Below are positions 16,423 to 25,649 of a DNA stretch of 64,000 nt, piece by piece; position 1 is the stretch's first letter; each line of letters opens with the position of its first letter. The notes below the pieces were generated by a model. That model saw only the letters and a list, made by a program, of their open reading frames with translations, was not told the origin of the DNA and ran no database searches. The stretch comes from Desulfoluna spongiiphila. GTDB taxonomy: Bacteria > Desulfobacterota > Desulfobacteria > Desulfobacterales > Desulfolunaceae. The position numbers and the translations under genes were made by a program. The stretch is taken from the NCBI RefSeq assembly GCF_900101345.1, contig NZ_FMUX01000009.1:124001-188000 (forward strand), in the 5' to 3' direction.

Positions 16423-17415
16423 TTAACTGGTAACCTCAACTGCGCCCTCAGTGGCGGACACGGTGCAAGCCGCCGTGATGTTGTCCCCGGCCGGAAAAGA
16501 CCGGGCCACGCCGAGCTTCCCCTGGCACAGGATGTAAGGGGTTTTCAGGCGGTCAGGCTTGAACTTGAAAAAGATGTTCTCGTTCTTTTTGGACAAAAGC
16601 GCATCTGTGACGCCGTCCTTGAGATACGCAGTGAAAGACCCCTGGCCCAGGGTAGAGGAAGCGGCGCCCAGGGTCTTGCCGTAGATCTGCGTCGAGCTGG
16701 TGCTGTGGGTCGTCTCGGGCGGGGTAAAATCGGATGAGTCCGGGACCTCGGCAAAATCAGGCTCGAAATAGGAGGCGTACACCGTCTTCGAAACTCCGCC
16801 CGTGTGAATTGGCGGGAGGGCCGCGGTAAACTCCACCCCTGCCGCTCCAGCAACGTTGTTGACGACATTCATTCGCTTTTCGGTCCAGGTAGGGAAATCG
16901 AACCGCTCCATATGAACACCAACGATCTGTTTGATCTCAGAGGCGGTATAGACGCCGCTATCTGCCGATGTGATGTGGATTTGGCCGATTTCGATCTGAC
17001 CAACCGGGATCAAGGGAGGCCCGCCTTCCGCACCGCGCACATCGGAAACGGCCGAGGCAGATTCGGTGCCTTTGATGGCCGTGACGGCCTGGCTGCCATC
17101 AATCACGATTGAGTATTTTGCGTTTGCGAGAGTGGGCCGGGCCACGTCCAGGGCCTCAACTGCCGAGATAATCCGGAGCGCCCCGCCCTGGTAGCATGTC
17201 AGGGCGGCAACGGCTACCTGATCCGCCGCACCGGGGGTGATTGCGCCGCCTGAGGCGACACCGTCCGGCCTTACCACGGCCTCGGCGCCGGACGCATTCG
17301 ACCAGAGCTCGCCCGCTGATTCAAAAAATTTATGATCGCCTGAGTCCATCAGGGCGGCCATAGTGACAGCCGTCTGGCTTGCCTCGTAATAAATTACCGC
17401 ATTGTCATTTGCCAT
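16423..17415 (-). CDS. Major tail (tube) protein
   Basis: 330 residues, located between the tail terminator and the tail chaperone as lambda gpV is. Beta-rich with Ala/Gly/Ser/Thr bias; the middle has IGQIHITSADSGVYTASEIKQIVGVHME and the C-terminus NITAACTVSATEGAVEV. It is longer than lambda gpV (246 residues). Function is by synteny and composition. Confidence 0.65.
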   Translation of the reverse strand: MANDNAVIYYEASQTAVTMAALMDSGDHKFFESAGELWSNASGAEAVVRPDGVASGGAITPGAADQVAVAALTCYQGGALRIISAVEALDVARPTLANAKYSIVIDGSQAVTAIKGTESASAVSDVRGAEGGPPLIPVGQIEIGQIHITSADSGVYTASEIKQIVGVHMERFDFPTWTEKRMNVVNNVAGAAGVEFTAALPPIHTGGVSKTVYASYFEPDFAEVPDSSDFTPPETTHSTSSTQIYGKTLGAASSTLGQGSFTAYLKDGVTDALLSKKNENIFFKFKPDRLKTPYILCQGKLGVARSFPAGDNITAACTVSATEGAVEVTS

Positions 17416-17424
17416 GATCTATCC

Positions 17425-17880
17425 TTATTGCTCGTAAGGGTTGCCGATTTTGTATGAGTATTTGACCTCAAAGGTTGCCACTACTGCCGTGATTTTTTCG
17501 CCTGCCTCCGGTTGCCCAGCCGGCCCGCCTTCTTTATAAAAAAGGTCATCAGCAAGGGTGGTGACGGGTTCCCCCGGGCCCGTTACGCATTTGACCAAGT
17601 CACCGAGCATCTGTTCCTGAGCCATAGACGGGTTGACCGAACCAAATGCCATGTAGGTTTCGACCTTGACCTGGGTGGTGCAGATATTCCGCCCTGACCT
17701 GCGTTCCACCTCCTCGGGTTGGGGCCACACAACAACCGCCGGGAGGTCCCCGGGCTCAAGGTCTTTTGCCGCCCGCTTGACTTCCTGGCCGCATTCGGTG
17801 TTGTAGCCATTCGCAGTCCGGATGGATTCCACCCGGGCGATGATTGCCGAAATTACCTGCTCCCTGATTGTCTCCATCAC
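17425..17880 (-). CDS. Tail terminator, gpU-like
   Basis: 151 residues. The pattern REQVISAIIARVESI ... DLPAVVVWPQPEEVE ... CTTQVKVETYMAFG with a C-terminal FEVKYSYKIGNPYEQ is that of tail terminator proteins, which cap the tail tube and join it to the head. The start overlaps the preceding Z-like gene, and the tail tube gene follows. Confidence 0.7.
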   Translation of the reverse strand: MMETIREQVISAIIARVESIRTANGYNTECGQEVKRAAKDLEPGDLPAVVVWPQPEEVERRSGRNICTTQVKVETYMAFGSVNPSMAQEQMLGDLVKCVTGPGEPVTTLADDLFYKEGGPAGQPEAGEKITAVVATFEVKYSYKIGNPYEQ

Positions 17881-18470
17881 CCGAACCTCCGAAGGGTATC
17901 TGCAATCCCCTTGTCGATGTTTCGGGCAAGGAGATGCGCGGCCTGGGTTTCAAGTGGCTTTCGGACTTTATCAGACGCGAAAATATCTTCGATTCTGGGC
18001 CCGTGGAGCGTTCTGACCTGGTACCGTGCCACCCTTTTCCCGCCTTTCATTTGCCGAAAAAACACCTGCCGGTTTCCACGGCTGCCAGGTGTATTCCCCC
18101 TCATCCCGTCAAGGATAAAGGCATGTTTCAGTTTGGCCCTGCTGCCGCTGCGCTTCACTTTCACGGCAATGCCCTTGCCTCGCCCGCCCCCGTATTTTTT
18201 CGCGCCGAAGCTTACCAAACCGACCGGCCGCCCCCTTGCGATGACGGCCCCCGAAAGGTGGCCGAACGACGCCTTTTTGGTAGTCAGGTCCTTGGATATC
18301 CGAGCGGCCGTGAGATTTAGTTCATTGCCGATCCTCATGCGAGTCTGGGTTTTCATGGTCTTGACGGTTGCATTGATGGCCTGAGTCAGGACACGCTCTG
18401 TGCCGTTTTTTATCCCGGACATTGCGGTCTGGAGCCCTGCCATATCACCCTGATCAATAGTGATTTTCAT
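17877..18470 (-). CDS. Tail completion protein, gpZ-like
   Basis: 197 residues, strongly basic. MKITIDQGDMAGLQTAMSGI, then a helical N-terminus with VLTQAINATVKTMKTQTRMRI and a Lys/Arg-rich middle (GGGRGKGIAVKVKRSGSRAKLKH) match the minor tail protein Z family. It overlaps the connector gene by 17 bases and the terminator gene by 4, indicating translational coupling. Confidence 0.75.
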   Translation of the reverse strand: MKITIDQGDMAGLQTAMSGIKNGTERVLTQAINATVKTMKTQTRMRIGNELNLTAARISKDLTTKKASFGHLSGAVIARGRPVGLVSFGAKKYGGGRGKGIAVKVKRSGSRAKLKHAFILDGMRGNTPGSRGNRQVFFRQMKGGKRVARYQVRTLHGPRIEDIFASDKVRKPLETQAAHLLARNIDKGIADTLRRFG

Positions 18471-18771
18471 TAACCACCACCTTTACAAATTGGCCGTCGT
18501 TTTCCACGATTTTGCGCACGGTATAACTCATACCGCCCGCCTCAAACACATCCCCGCGCTTGGGCTCCCCAACCTCAACCACCATGGCCTCGACTGTGAT
18601 GCCGCGCTCGATCACCGTTGCCTCGTAAGAATCAGGCTGCAGCTCAACGTCGCGCTCGACTTCGATCAGGCAGGGGACCGGTGTGCCGCCGACGGGGCGA
18701 AACATAGCCTCGCTCCCGACAATTGCCCACATATCGGCCGCCGCCTGATCGAATACATCATCGAGTGCCAT
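18454..18771 (-). CDS. Head-tail connector, gpFII-like
   Basis: 105 residues from ATG 18771 (MALDDVFDQAAADMWAIVG), chosen over the longer frame because it begins right after the capsid gene stop. Beta-barrel-like sequence (FRPVGGTPVPCLIEVERDVELQ; EAGGMSYTVRKIVENDGQFVKVVV) and position match head-tail joining proteins of the lambda FII type. Confidence 0.7.
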   Translation of the reverse strand: MALDDVFDQAAADMWAIVGSEAMFRPVGGTPVPCLIEVERDVELQPDSYEATVIERGITVEAMVVEVGEPKRGDVFEAGGMSYTVRKIVENDGQFVKVVVNENHY

Positions 18772-18773
18772 GG

Positions 18774-19781
18774 TTACGCCGCCGTCAGCTTCACGAGAAT
18801 ACCGGGGCGCTTGCACAGGGGCAGAGGGTTGCTCTGCGTATGGAGATCAACGCCACGGTTGAATTTCCTGGGCTCCTGTTTCGCGTAGAACGGCAGGCCG
18901 ATGGTATTGGCCGTCTCCACGAAATCGGCAGGGGCAACGTAGGTTGAGAAGGTGCTCATGGTCCCGGTGGGGTATGCGTGGGCCTCGCCGTCGGCGATGA
19001 ATTTCCGGCTGACGCCATCGGCATCGGGGGCGTTCCCGATGTATTCGGAAAAAACGAGTCCGCCGAATTTAAACCCCTTTCTCGGATCACCGCCCAGCCG
19101 GTCTTCTGCCTCGGCATAGTTCGCATAGGCAGCCTTCACATTGTCCTGCTCGATCAGGCTGTCAAAAAAGCCCTCCGAACACTCAACCCTGACCCCGGAC
19201 ATCGTCTCGCCCATAAGGCTTGCCTCGATGTGACGGGAGACAGCCAGGCATTTGGTCCTGACCTTGGTGGTCGATGAACCAAGGGTAAAGGGCACGATTT
19301 TCTGGGTGATCTCAAACTCGGAGTAGAGGTCGTACAGCGTGGACCCATCGCCGTCCAAGATGACGCCTTTCAGCGCGCCCATGCGAAGGTGCTCCAGGGT
19401 AATCGCGTGCTTGTTTTTCATGGTCTGGAGCTTGTCGTTCATGATGGCAACGTAGGGGGCAAGCTCGTTTTCGGTGCCAAAGGCCCGTACCCCTTCGTAC
19501 TCATCCGGCAGCAGGGTGTCATCAAGGGGCAGGTGCGGAATAACAAAAGACCGTACCTTTCTCTTGCCTGTCTCGTTCTGTGCGCCGGGAGACCCGGGGG
19601 GCTTGGAGGTGATCAGGTTGAGGACACCGTTTTTTTCCTCGACCATGATGGTGCGGGTTCTCACGCCTTTGACGGGCATGAGGTTCATCGCACCGATTTT
19701 GCCGTAGTTGTTGGGGATGATGTTGATCGCATCCGTCAGGGATGCCATGGAAAAGGCATCGTTTTCCCAGGGGTTCAGCAT
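18774..19781 (-). CDS. Major capsid protein, lambda gpE family
   Basis: 335 residues, start ATG 19781 with GGGAGGAA seven bases upstream, which excludes the longer frame from 19802. N-terminal NPWENDAFSMASLTDAINIIPNNYG and the later RTRTIMVEEKNGVLNLI, PHLPLDDTLLPDEY, VIDGDGSTLYDLY-like segments are characteristic of the gpE/phage major capsid E family (PF03864). It follows the decoration protein. Confidence 0.92.
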   Translation of the reverse strand: MLNPWENDAFSMASLTDAINIIPNNYGKIGAMNLMPVKGVRTRTIMVEEKNGVLNLITSKPPGSPGAQNETGKRKVRSFVIPHLPLDDTLLPDEYEGVRAFGTENELAPYVAIMNDKLQTMKNKHAITLEHLRMGALKGVILDGDGSTLYDLYSEFEITQKIVPFTLGSSTTKVRTKCLAVSRHIEASLMGETMSGVRVECSEGFFDSLIEQDNVKAAYANYAEAEDRLGGDPRKGFKFGGLVFSEYIGNAPDADGVSRKFIADGEAHAYPTGTMSTFSTYVAPADFVETANTIGLPFYAKQEPRKFNRGVDLHTQSNPLPLCKRPGILVKLTAA

Positions 19782-19782
19782 A

Positions 19783-20154
19783 TTATGATTCCTCCCGTAC
19801 AATGATTCCGAGGGTTTTCAGGGTGGCGAGTGCTGCGGCGATCTCGCCTGCGTCGATGTCAGCAGGCCACACAAGGTTACTGGCCGTGATGATCGCATCA
19901 CGAGCGATAACCACGCCGCGGACATCGGCCGCGGATGCGTCGTAATTGGCAATAGCGATACCGGCGGCAGTCTCCGTGCCATCAGATCCGTCCTGGTTAA
20001 AGGCGGCGTGCTTGCCGCTTGCAGTCACCTTGCCAACGACCTGGGCGAGCTTAACCGCTGTGCCGGTCAGGGTTACCTCTTCGCGGGAATACCCACGCTC
20101 CTGCTCCCAGACCAGAAAATCCTTGAGGTTGTTCGGTTCTGTGAAAGCTGTCAT
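19783..20154 (-). CDS. Head decoration protein, gpD-like
   Basis: 123 residues. The pattern FLVWEQERGYSREEVTL ... AAGIAIANYDASAADVRGVVIARDAIITASNLVW is typical of the lambda head decoration protein family, trimers that clamp the capsid surface after expansion. It lies directly between the scaffold and the major capsid gene. Confidence 0.88.
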   Translation of the reverse strand: MTAFTEPNNLKDFLVWEQERGYSREEVTLTGTAVKLAQVVGKVTASGKHAAFNQDGSDGTETAAGIAIANYDASAADVRGVVIARDAIITASNLVWPADIDAGEIAAALATLKTLGIIVREES

Positions 20155-20562
20155 TTACGCCTCCGCCCTTTTTTTGGCATCAGCAACGAGCGGGTTTTCA
20201 CCGCCATCGCTCATGGGGTTAACGGTTGAAAAGATTTCTGCCGCGTTGGCTCCATCCGCCTGGGCGTCAAGGATCTTTGCCCCGGCCTCTTCGGGAGTGA
20301 GCGCCAACATTTCGGCCGTAAACTTGGCGCTGGTGACGCCTGCAAGCTGGCATTTTTCCATGACAAGCTTGGTGTTTTCCAGCGCCTCGGCCTTGCCCTG
20401 CTCTACCCCTGCCGCCGTTGCGTCTTCCTTGATTTTCGCCACGTCGACCTCACCGACACCCTTTTCGGCTGCGGGGAGATAGCCCATGGCCGCCAAGGCC
20501 GTCTTGATTTCGGTTTCATCTTTGCCGGCAACCAGTGCCTGCAACTCTTCCCTGAGTCCCAT
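20155..20562 (-). CDS. Capsid scaffold from internal start (Nu3-like)
   Basis: An in-frame ATG at 20562 inside the protease gene is preceded by a strong GGAGGG three bases upstream. It would give a separate 135-residue scaffold protein (MGLREELQALVAGKDETEIK...). Lambda makes Nu3 from the 3' end of gene C in the same way. The evidence is the position of the start and its ribosome site, which has no other use. Confidence 0.7.
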   Translation of the reverse strand: MGLREELQALVAGKDETEIKTALAAMGYLPAAEKGVGEVDVAKIKEDATAAGVEQGKAEALENTKLVMEKCQLAGVTSAKFTAEMLALTPEEAGAKILDAQADGANAAEIFSTVNPMSDGGENPLVADAKKRAEA

Positions 20563-21351
20563 AGACCCTCCGTGTGTCGATTTATGCTTTGCCTGCAGTT
20601 CTGCGATCAGGCCCTCAAGGCTGCCAATCCGGTCAGCCATGCCGGCATCGATTGCCGCCTGGGCGATGAGCATGCCGCCCTGCCCAAAATCTTTTTTTAC
20701 TTTTTCTGCTGTAACCCCCCTGTATTTTGCGACCTGTGAAATGAATATGTCCGCCAGGGCATCAGCCCTTGTCAGGATCTCTTCCCGCCCCTCCTTGGAT
20801 TCGGGGTCGAGCCTCTTTTTGGGGCTGACCGTGGAGACAATCTCAATGGTCTGCTCCTTGCCCTTCCGGTATCCAAACACCGCCCCGATAGAGCCGAGTT
20901 CAGCCGTTGCATCCACCACGATTTCGTCCGCCGCCGAGGCCAGCCAATACGCCGCCGAGGCCGCCATACCGCCGACATACGCCACCACGGGGGTTTTTAA
21001 GTTCCGGATGATTTCCGCCATCTCATTAATTCCCGTGGCCTCGCCTCCATGGGAGCCGACATCTAAGATGATTGCTTTGACATCAGGGTTTTGGTCTGCC
21101 GCTGGGATGTCTACGGCAAGGTCCTCTGTGGCTGTGCCACCGGTGATGTAATTATAAAAAGAGTCGTATCTGGCGATGGTCCCTGAGATTGCGACAATTG
21201 CCACATTTCCGCGAAGGGTGGCGGTCCATGTTCGCTCAAGTCGCTGCGCCCTCTTCGTCGCCAGCATTTCGGGTGTTGGGATAATCTCAACTACGGATCG
21301 CAAGGCGCCTTCCGACATCAACCATGGCCTGTCAAGTACGTTAATTCTCAT
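20155..21351 (-). CDS. S49 head maturation protease with fused scaffold
   Basis: 398 residues from ATG 21351 (MRINVLDRPWLMSEGALRSV). The S49 peptidase core has AIILDVGSHGGEATGINE, VVAYVGGMAASAAYWLASAADEIV with the nucleophile Ser, and ELGSIGAVFGYRKG. The last ~135 residues after a Ser/Gly linker (STHGGSMGLREELQALVAG) are scaffold-like and end in GGENPLVADAKKRAEA, as in the lambda C/Nu3 pair. It overlaps the portal gene by 11 bases. Confidence 0.88.
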   Translation of the reverse strand: MRINVLDRPWLMSEGALRSVVEIIPTPEMLATKRAQRLERTWTATLRGNVAIVAISGTIARYDSFYNYITGGTATEDLAVDIPAADQNPDVKAIILDVGSHGGEATGINEMAEIIRNLKTPVVAYVGGMAASAAYWLASAADEIVVDATAELGSIGAVFGYRKGKEQTIEIVSTVSPKKRLDPESKEGREEILTRADALADIFISQVAKYRGVTAEKVKKDFGQGGMLIAQAAIDAGMADRIGSLEGLIAELQAKHKSTHGGSMGLREELQALVAGKDETEIKTALAAMGYLPAAEKGVGEVDVAKIKEDATAAGVEQGKAEALENTKLVMEKCQLAGVTSAKFTAEMLALTPEEAGAKILDAQADGANAAEIFSTVNPMSDGGENPLVADAKKRAEA

Positions 21352-22816
21352 CACCCTCTCCTTGCTCGGGCTGCAAAACACCCGTTCCTGCTGTATTGCG
21401 GGGGTCAGTGTCAAAAATCAGTCTGAGCTTATCGATTATTGAGAGCTCTTCGGCCCATTCGTTAAATATTGATTCGACATCAAGACCACGGTCCGCCAAA
21501 GCCATCCCGTATGTTTTAAGCCCGGCCCGCATCTCCCTGATTTCGCCCTTCATATCTTTGTCGGGGTCAATCCATTTCCACGGCTGAGGCTGCCAGTGAA
21601 TACCCCGCCAATATCGGCGCTTGTTTTGCAAATAGTCAGGGATGGAAAGCGCCCCCGCCACAATTGCGGTGGTGAGCCAGCGCTGGATAACCGGTCTGCA
21701 AAACTGAAAAATCAGGGTCTTGTTCTGCAACTGAATAATCCTCCGGCGAAACTCAAGAAGGCCTGCCCGGATAGAGGAATAATTGACATCAGCGAGATCG
21801 CCGGTGAGTTGGTCGTAGGTGATGCCCATGCCCGTGGCCACATCCATGAGTTGCTGTTTCATCCAGGCCACGTAATTGCCACTAACGTCTCGGGGCTGTG
21901 AAAGTGTCACTGTCTGACCGGGCAACAAAACCGGGAATGTGCCGGGTTCCAGAGCCACAACGTCAACTCCGTTGCCTGCCCCTTGGCTAAACCCCAGCGG
22001 GTTGGGATCATCCGCGTTGTATTCGTTTATCTGCGTGATAAAACCGCCGAACATGGCCGTTGTTTTCCGGCGAACAAGCTCGGCATCGACACACTGGTCA
22101 ATCTCATGGAGCTTGGCGAGTATAGACGCCATCCCCGGTAAGCCCCTTTGTTGCCCGGGCCTCATTGGATCGAAAATATGGCAGATATTTTTCGCGGGGA
22201 TCCTCGTCCGCACCGCAGAATTATCATTCATGAAATACTCGCCGGGGTGGTCTTTATGCAGATGGTACGCCACACGCTGCCCGGTCCGGCTGAATTCAAT
22301 CCCCATGCGGATCTTGTTGCCGTTTGGCAGGGTCGTGCTGTATGCAACATCCAGGTGGTCAGCCTCAAGGAGTTGGACTTGGAACGGCACGGCCAAATCA
22401 GCATAGGAGTTGCGGGGGCGGAAGAGGGCCAGGACCTCACCGTCAGAGAATAGAGCGTTTGACGCGACCGCCTGGAGACCGTAGAAATCGGCATTGCCGT
22501 CAAAATCGAACTCGGGCACAGAGTCGAGCCATAACTCTTGAACCTGCTCTTTCAAATCCGGATCTTTGAATTGAAACCTTGGAGTGATGCCGGACCCCAC
22601 CATGTTGCTGGTGAATGTCCCCTGCCCTCCCTTGGCGAGAGGGTTGTTCCGGATCGCCTGCCGAGAGCGCCCCCGAAGGGATGCCAGGGAGTTACCCACG
22701 GCCGTATTCGGGCCGATGGTCGGGGCCATAAACGACGACATGCGAGGTGACTGACTTGCCCCCTCAAAAGCCCCACTCCTGGCATACGGTATCCCTGTAC
22801 GATCGAGAATCATCAC
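21341..22816 (-). CDS. Portal protein, lambda gpB family
   Basis: 491 residues. SLRGRSRQAIRNNPLAKGG, then FYGLQAVASNALFSDGEVLALFRPR, ICHIFDPMRPGQQRGLPGM and LPGQTVTLSQPRDVSGNYVAWMKQQLMDVATGMGITYDQLTGDLADVNYSSIRAG are hallmark segments of the lambda portal family (PF05136). It forms the dodecameric ring through which DNA enters the head and overlaps gpW and the protease gene by a few bases. Confidence 0.95.
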   Translation of the reverse strand: MMILDRTGIPYARSGAFEGASQSPRMSSFMAPTIGPNTAVGNSLASLRGRSRQAIRNNPLAKGGQGTFTSNMVGSGITPRFQFKDPDLKEQVQELWLDSVPEFDFDGNADFYGLQAVASNALFSDGEVLALFRPRNSYADLAVPFQVQLLEADHLDVAYSTTLPNGNKIRMGIEFSRTGQRVAYHLHKDHPGEYFMNDNSAVRTRIPAKNICHIFDPMRPGQQRGLPGMASILAKLHEIDQCVDAELVRRKTTAMFGGFITQINEYNADDPNPLGFSQGAGNGVDVVALEPGTFPVLLPGQTVTLSQPRDVSGNYVAWMKQQLMDVATGMGITYDQLTGDLADVNYSSIRAGLLEFRRRIIQLQNKTLIFQFCRPVIQRWLTTAIVAGALSIPDYLQNKRRYWRGIHWQPQPWKWIDPDKDMKGEIREMRAGLKTYGMALADRGLDVESIFNEWAEELSIIDKLRLIFDTDPRNTAGTGVLQPEQGEGDEN

Positions 22817-23037
22817 AACCCCTTGCTTGTTACTGTTCGGAAAAACCGCCGCTTCCCGGCCGCCGCATTGAGCTCCGCTTGAATTTCTGACCGCAGCGTT
22901 TTTAAATCCTTCAGCCCCGCGGTGTCGTACTCAATCGTTTTGCCGCTGGAGAGCATGACCCGCACCACCCTTTTCCCTGTCGCCAAGCTGATAATGGCTG
23001 TTTGCACTGCGCTTAAATCGTCTTGTGTGTACGCCAT
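22813..23037 (-). CDS. Head-tail joining protein, gpW-like
   Basis: 74 residues from ATG 23037 (MAYTQDDLSAVQTAIISLATGKRVVRVML ... TIEYDTAGLKDLKTLRSEIQAELN). The pattern AL..L.TGKRVV.V...G..V.Y...... DL. is that of the gpW family. It lies between terminase and portal as in lambda. An ATG at 23052 is also in frame but overlaps the terminase end. Confidence 0.85.
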   Translation of the reverse strand: MAYTQDDLSAVQTAIISLATGKRVVRVMLSSGKTIEYDTAGLKDLKTLRSEIQAELNAAAGKRRFFRTVTSKGL

Positions 23038-23039
23038 TG

Positions 23040-24902
23040 CTAACTCATCCATTTGCTGCGGATTACCTGTCTTTGCCGCGGCTTTGATTGCTGAGGCTCC
23101 GGGTTGCCGCCTCTGTTCTGGAGCTGTTCTTTCAACCGATCAAAATCAATCCTGTTTACCCCGGCCCTGAGTGCTGCGTGATAACAGTAGACCTCGCAGT
23201 CGATGGCTTCGTTTCTCTCTCGGGTCTTGATCCACTCTTTTATGGGGAACCCCTTGTTAAACTTGGTGATGAGTTTTTCAGCCGTGAGCTGCTCGAAATA
23301 CTCATCCGATGTACCCACCGGAAAATGGTAGTAGCCTGGTTGCGCCTCTTTTCCCGGATCTATCTTGTTGTTCAGACGGCTGTAAATGATGCCTTTCGCT
23401 GTGTCTGTGCCAACCGGCCAGAGTTGCACCCCTCTTTCAATCTTCTTCCCCTTGTAATCCACATCCTGGAGGCTCGGGGGGTTTACAATCGGCTTGTTTT
23501 TTGTGTTGGCCCCCTTAATAGCGACCACACCCTGCGCCGCTCTTTTCCGGCAGTATCGTTTGACCGCCTCGTCCTTGTGGCCCCCGGTGTCGATGGACAT
23601 AGAAACGATCTTGAGATCTGCTCCTGATTCGTGGCGAAAGTCATAATTCAGGATTTCATCAAGCTGGTCCCATACTTCCGGTAAGTCTGGGTCGCCGTAG
23701 AGCTCGTTATGATAGACAAGCCAGTTTTCTTCCTCTTTGCCCCAGGCTCGAACCACAACAGCTAGACGATTGTCCTGCGTATCCACCCCTGCGGTGACCA
23801 GCATGCCCCCGGTTGGAACGGTCATGGCCTTATAAGGCTCGCACCTTGCGGCAAGTACGGTCCATTCAGGACGGTCGCCGCCTTCTTCCCAGGTTTCCCC
23901 TAAAACCGTATTCACGAACGTTTTGAGAAGCTCCGGATCATCCTTTGCATCAAGGAACTCTTTCGCAAGCTTCCCCCAGGTTGAATTTGGGCTGTAAGAA
24001 TACCCGGCCCAAATATGGAACCCTGCATGTCCGTTAAAGGGGGCGGTCGCTCTCCACTCACCCTTTTCATCCATTTGCCGCTTCATGGAGTGGGGGATCA
24101 ATTTTTCACAGAACTCACACTTATATTGTGCCTTTTCCGGCTCACCCTTGGGCCACACGATCCCTTTCCATTTCAGTGTTTGAAACCCACCGCAAAAAGG
24201 ACAGGGCAAGAACCGATACCGCTTATCTGACTTTTCAAAATTTGCCTCTACCCGAGAGGCGCCTTTGATTGTTGGCGTGCTCCCCAGGATGATCTTTCGA
24301 TCCCAGAAGGTTTCGGACCGCTTGCTTCCAAGCTTGATCTGGTCCCCTTCTTTCCCGGCGGCCGGCGGGTACCCATCCACTTCATCGAACTTGACCCTTT
24401 TTACGGTGATTCGCCGGAATCCCCTGGGGCTGTTTGCCCCAGTCAGATGGAGCGCCCCGCCAGGGTAAGACTTTTTCAATATTGTGTTTGAGCTGTCCCT
24501 GGTTTTTTCATCTGCCACCTTGCCCTGCAGGCAAGGTGTGTCTCTCAACATTGGGGTGATCTCGTCTTTGGAGTATCCCCCGGCATCTTCCACGGTCGGT
24601 TGGACAATTAACTGTGAGCATGGTTCCTGCTCGATGTGATAGCCCGTGTCCCAATTCACCATCTTGGTGTAGCCGATTCGGGCGGACTTCATGACCGTAA
24701 GCTGCTCTATTGTCGGGTCGGTGAAGGCGTCGAGTATTCCGATTTGGTACGGGTAAGATTTCCAGCGCCCTATTTCCGCGCTCGACTCTGGCGACAAGTA
24801 GGCTTTTTGATTCGCCCATTCCGACAGCGAGAGCTTGGTGGGGGGCCGCCATATATCGTTTACCTCTCGGAATACCTGTAGGACGCGCTCACTGTACTTC
24901 AC
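23040..24902 (-). CDS. Terminase large subunit, GpA family
   Basis: 620 residues. N-terminal ATPase with the adaptor/Walker A variant KSARIGYTK (residues 72-80), SPRGFRRITVKRVKFDEVDGYP as Walker B region, and CPFCGGFQTLKW ... CEFCEKLIP zinc-binding segment. The C-terminal nuclease domain has VTAGVDTQDNRLAVVVRAWG and SIDTGGHKDEAVKRYC. Full length for the lambda GpA family (PF05876). Suggests a cos-type packaging system; it cuts and pumps DNA with the Nu1-like partner, whose gene it overlaps by 14 bases. Confidence 0.95.
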   Translation of the reverse strand: MKYSERVLQVFREVNDIWRPPTKLSLSEWANQKAYLSPESSAEIGRWKSYPYQIGILDAFTDPTIEQLTVMKSARIGYTKMVNWDTGYHIEQEPCSQLIVQPTVEDAGGYSKDEITPMLRDTPCLQGKVADEKTRDSSNTILKKSYPGGALHLTGANSPRGFRRITVKRVKFDEVDGYPPAAGKEGDQIKLGSKRSETFWDRKIILGSTPTIKGASRVEANFEKSDKRYRFLPCPFCGGFQTLKWKGIVWPKGEPEKAQYKCEFCEKLIPHSMKRQMDEKGEWRATAPFNGHAGFHIWAGYSYSPNSTWGKLAKEFLDAKDDPELLKTFVNTVLGETWEEGGDRPEWTVLAARCEPYKAMTVPTGGMLVTAGVDTQDNRLAVVVRAWGKEEENWLVYHNELYGDPDLPEVWDQLDEILNYDFRHESGADLKIVSMSIDTGGHKDEAVKRYCRKRAAQGVVAIKGANTKNKPIVNPPSLQDVDYKGKKIERGVQLWPVGTDTAKGIIYSRLNNKIDPGKEAQPGYYHFPVGTSDEYFEQLTAEKLITKFNKGFPIKEWIKTRERNEAIDCEVYCYHAALRAGVNRIDFDRLKEQLQNRGGNPEPQQSKPRQRQVIRSKWMS

Positions 24903-25506
24903 CTCTTTGCAAGTCCTTTAGTACCTCAAATTCAATTTGCTCCACTTCGGACATGAGGGTATTGAAATTCTTGCTATCTCCGATAAATTCCTTGAGTAGC
25001 GGCCCTATCTTTCCTTTCAAGCTCAATATTTTTGACCGCGCTGCTGTTATGCTTTCCGACCAAATCTTTCTAACCTCATCTGCGGGCAGCAACTCGCGTT
25101 CTCGCTTTTCATAATCCAGTTTCTTGAGAGCGGCCTTGTACTGCTCGTGTATTGTTTGCGCCTCGGTTAGGTTTAGCCCCCCGAATTCAGCCAAATCGAT
25201 AATGCGATAAACCTCTTTCCCACTGGATGCGTCGGTTTGTTCTGTTTCGGCTTTTTTGGTGTTCCGTTTTTGTGTTTTGTTTTTTGGTTTGTTTTGTTTT
25301 GTTTTCTGGCTCTTTTTGTTGACGTGTGAAACATTATTTGCAAGGTCAGTCCGAGCTTTTTCAGGATGAATCAGTTTTCGTTTACCGCTTGTTTTCAATG
25401 AGCTTTTTGTAATTTTTCCGGTTTTGATGAGTCGGCGGACATACTCGGGGGTCATGCCGATTTGCTCCGCGAATTGGACAACTCCTATGTACGTGCTTTT
25501 CGCCAC
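24889..25506 (-). CDS. Terminase small subunit, Nu1-like
   Basis: 205 residues. The N-terminal winged helix-turn-helix (GVVQFAEQIGMTPEYVRRLIKTGKI) is that of Nu1-type DNA recognition subunits. It is followed by a low-complexity Lys/Gln/Asn/Thr linker (~residues 60-90) and a helical C-terminal domain that would bind the large subunit. The linker is encoded by a T-rich (+ strand) stretch at about 25250-25320. Confidence 0.85.
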   Translation of the reverse strand: MAKSTYIGVVQFAEQIGMTPEYVRRLIKTGKITKSSLKTSGKRKLIHPEKARTDLANNVSHVNKKSQKTKQNKPKNKTQKRNTKKAETEQTDASSGKEVYRIIDLAEFGGLNLTEAQTIHEQYKAALKKLDYEKRERELLPADEVRKIWSESITAARSKILSLKGKIGPLLKEFIGDSKNFNTLMSEVEQIEFEVLKDLQRGEVQ

Positions 25507-25649
25507 CGATTACCTCTCAAACAAAACAACTTTTTTGGGCCTGAAACTGGAGACAAATCGAGCCTTGCCTACCCGTATATATAATTATTTTTTATAAGGA
25601 CCCAAAACGCTGAGAGCCCCTATTGCCAGGGCTTTCAGTGGCTTTGTGC
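25507..25649. other. Non-coding gap before terminase genes
   Basis: About 140 bp with an AT-rich core (25575-25605) and an imperfect hairpin, CTGAGAGCCC ... GGGCTTTCAG (25610-25640), that could act as an attenuator or terminator between HNH-linked genes and the packaging genes. In lambda-type phages cos lies near the small terminase gene; I cannot identify cos here. Confidence 0.35.
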
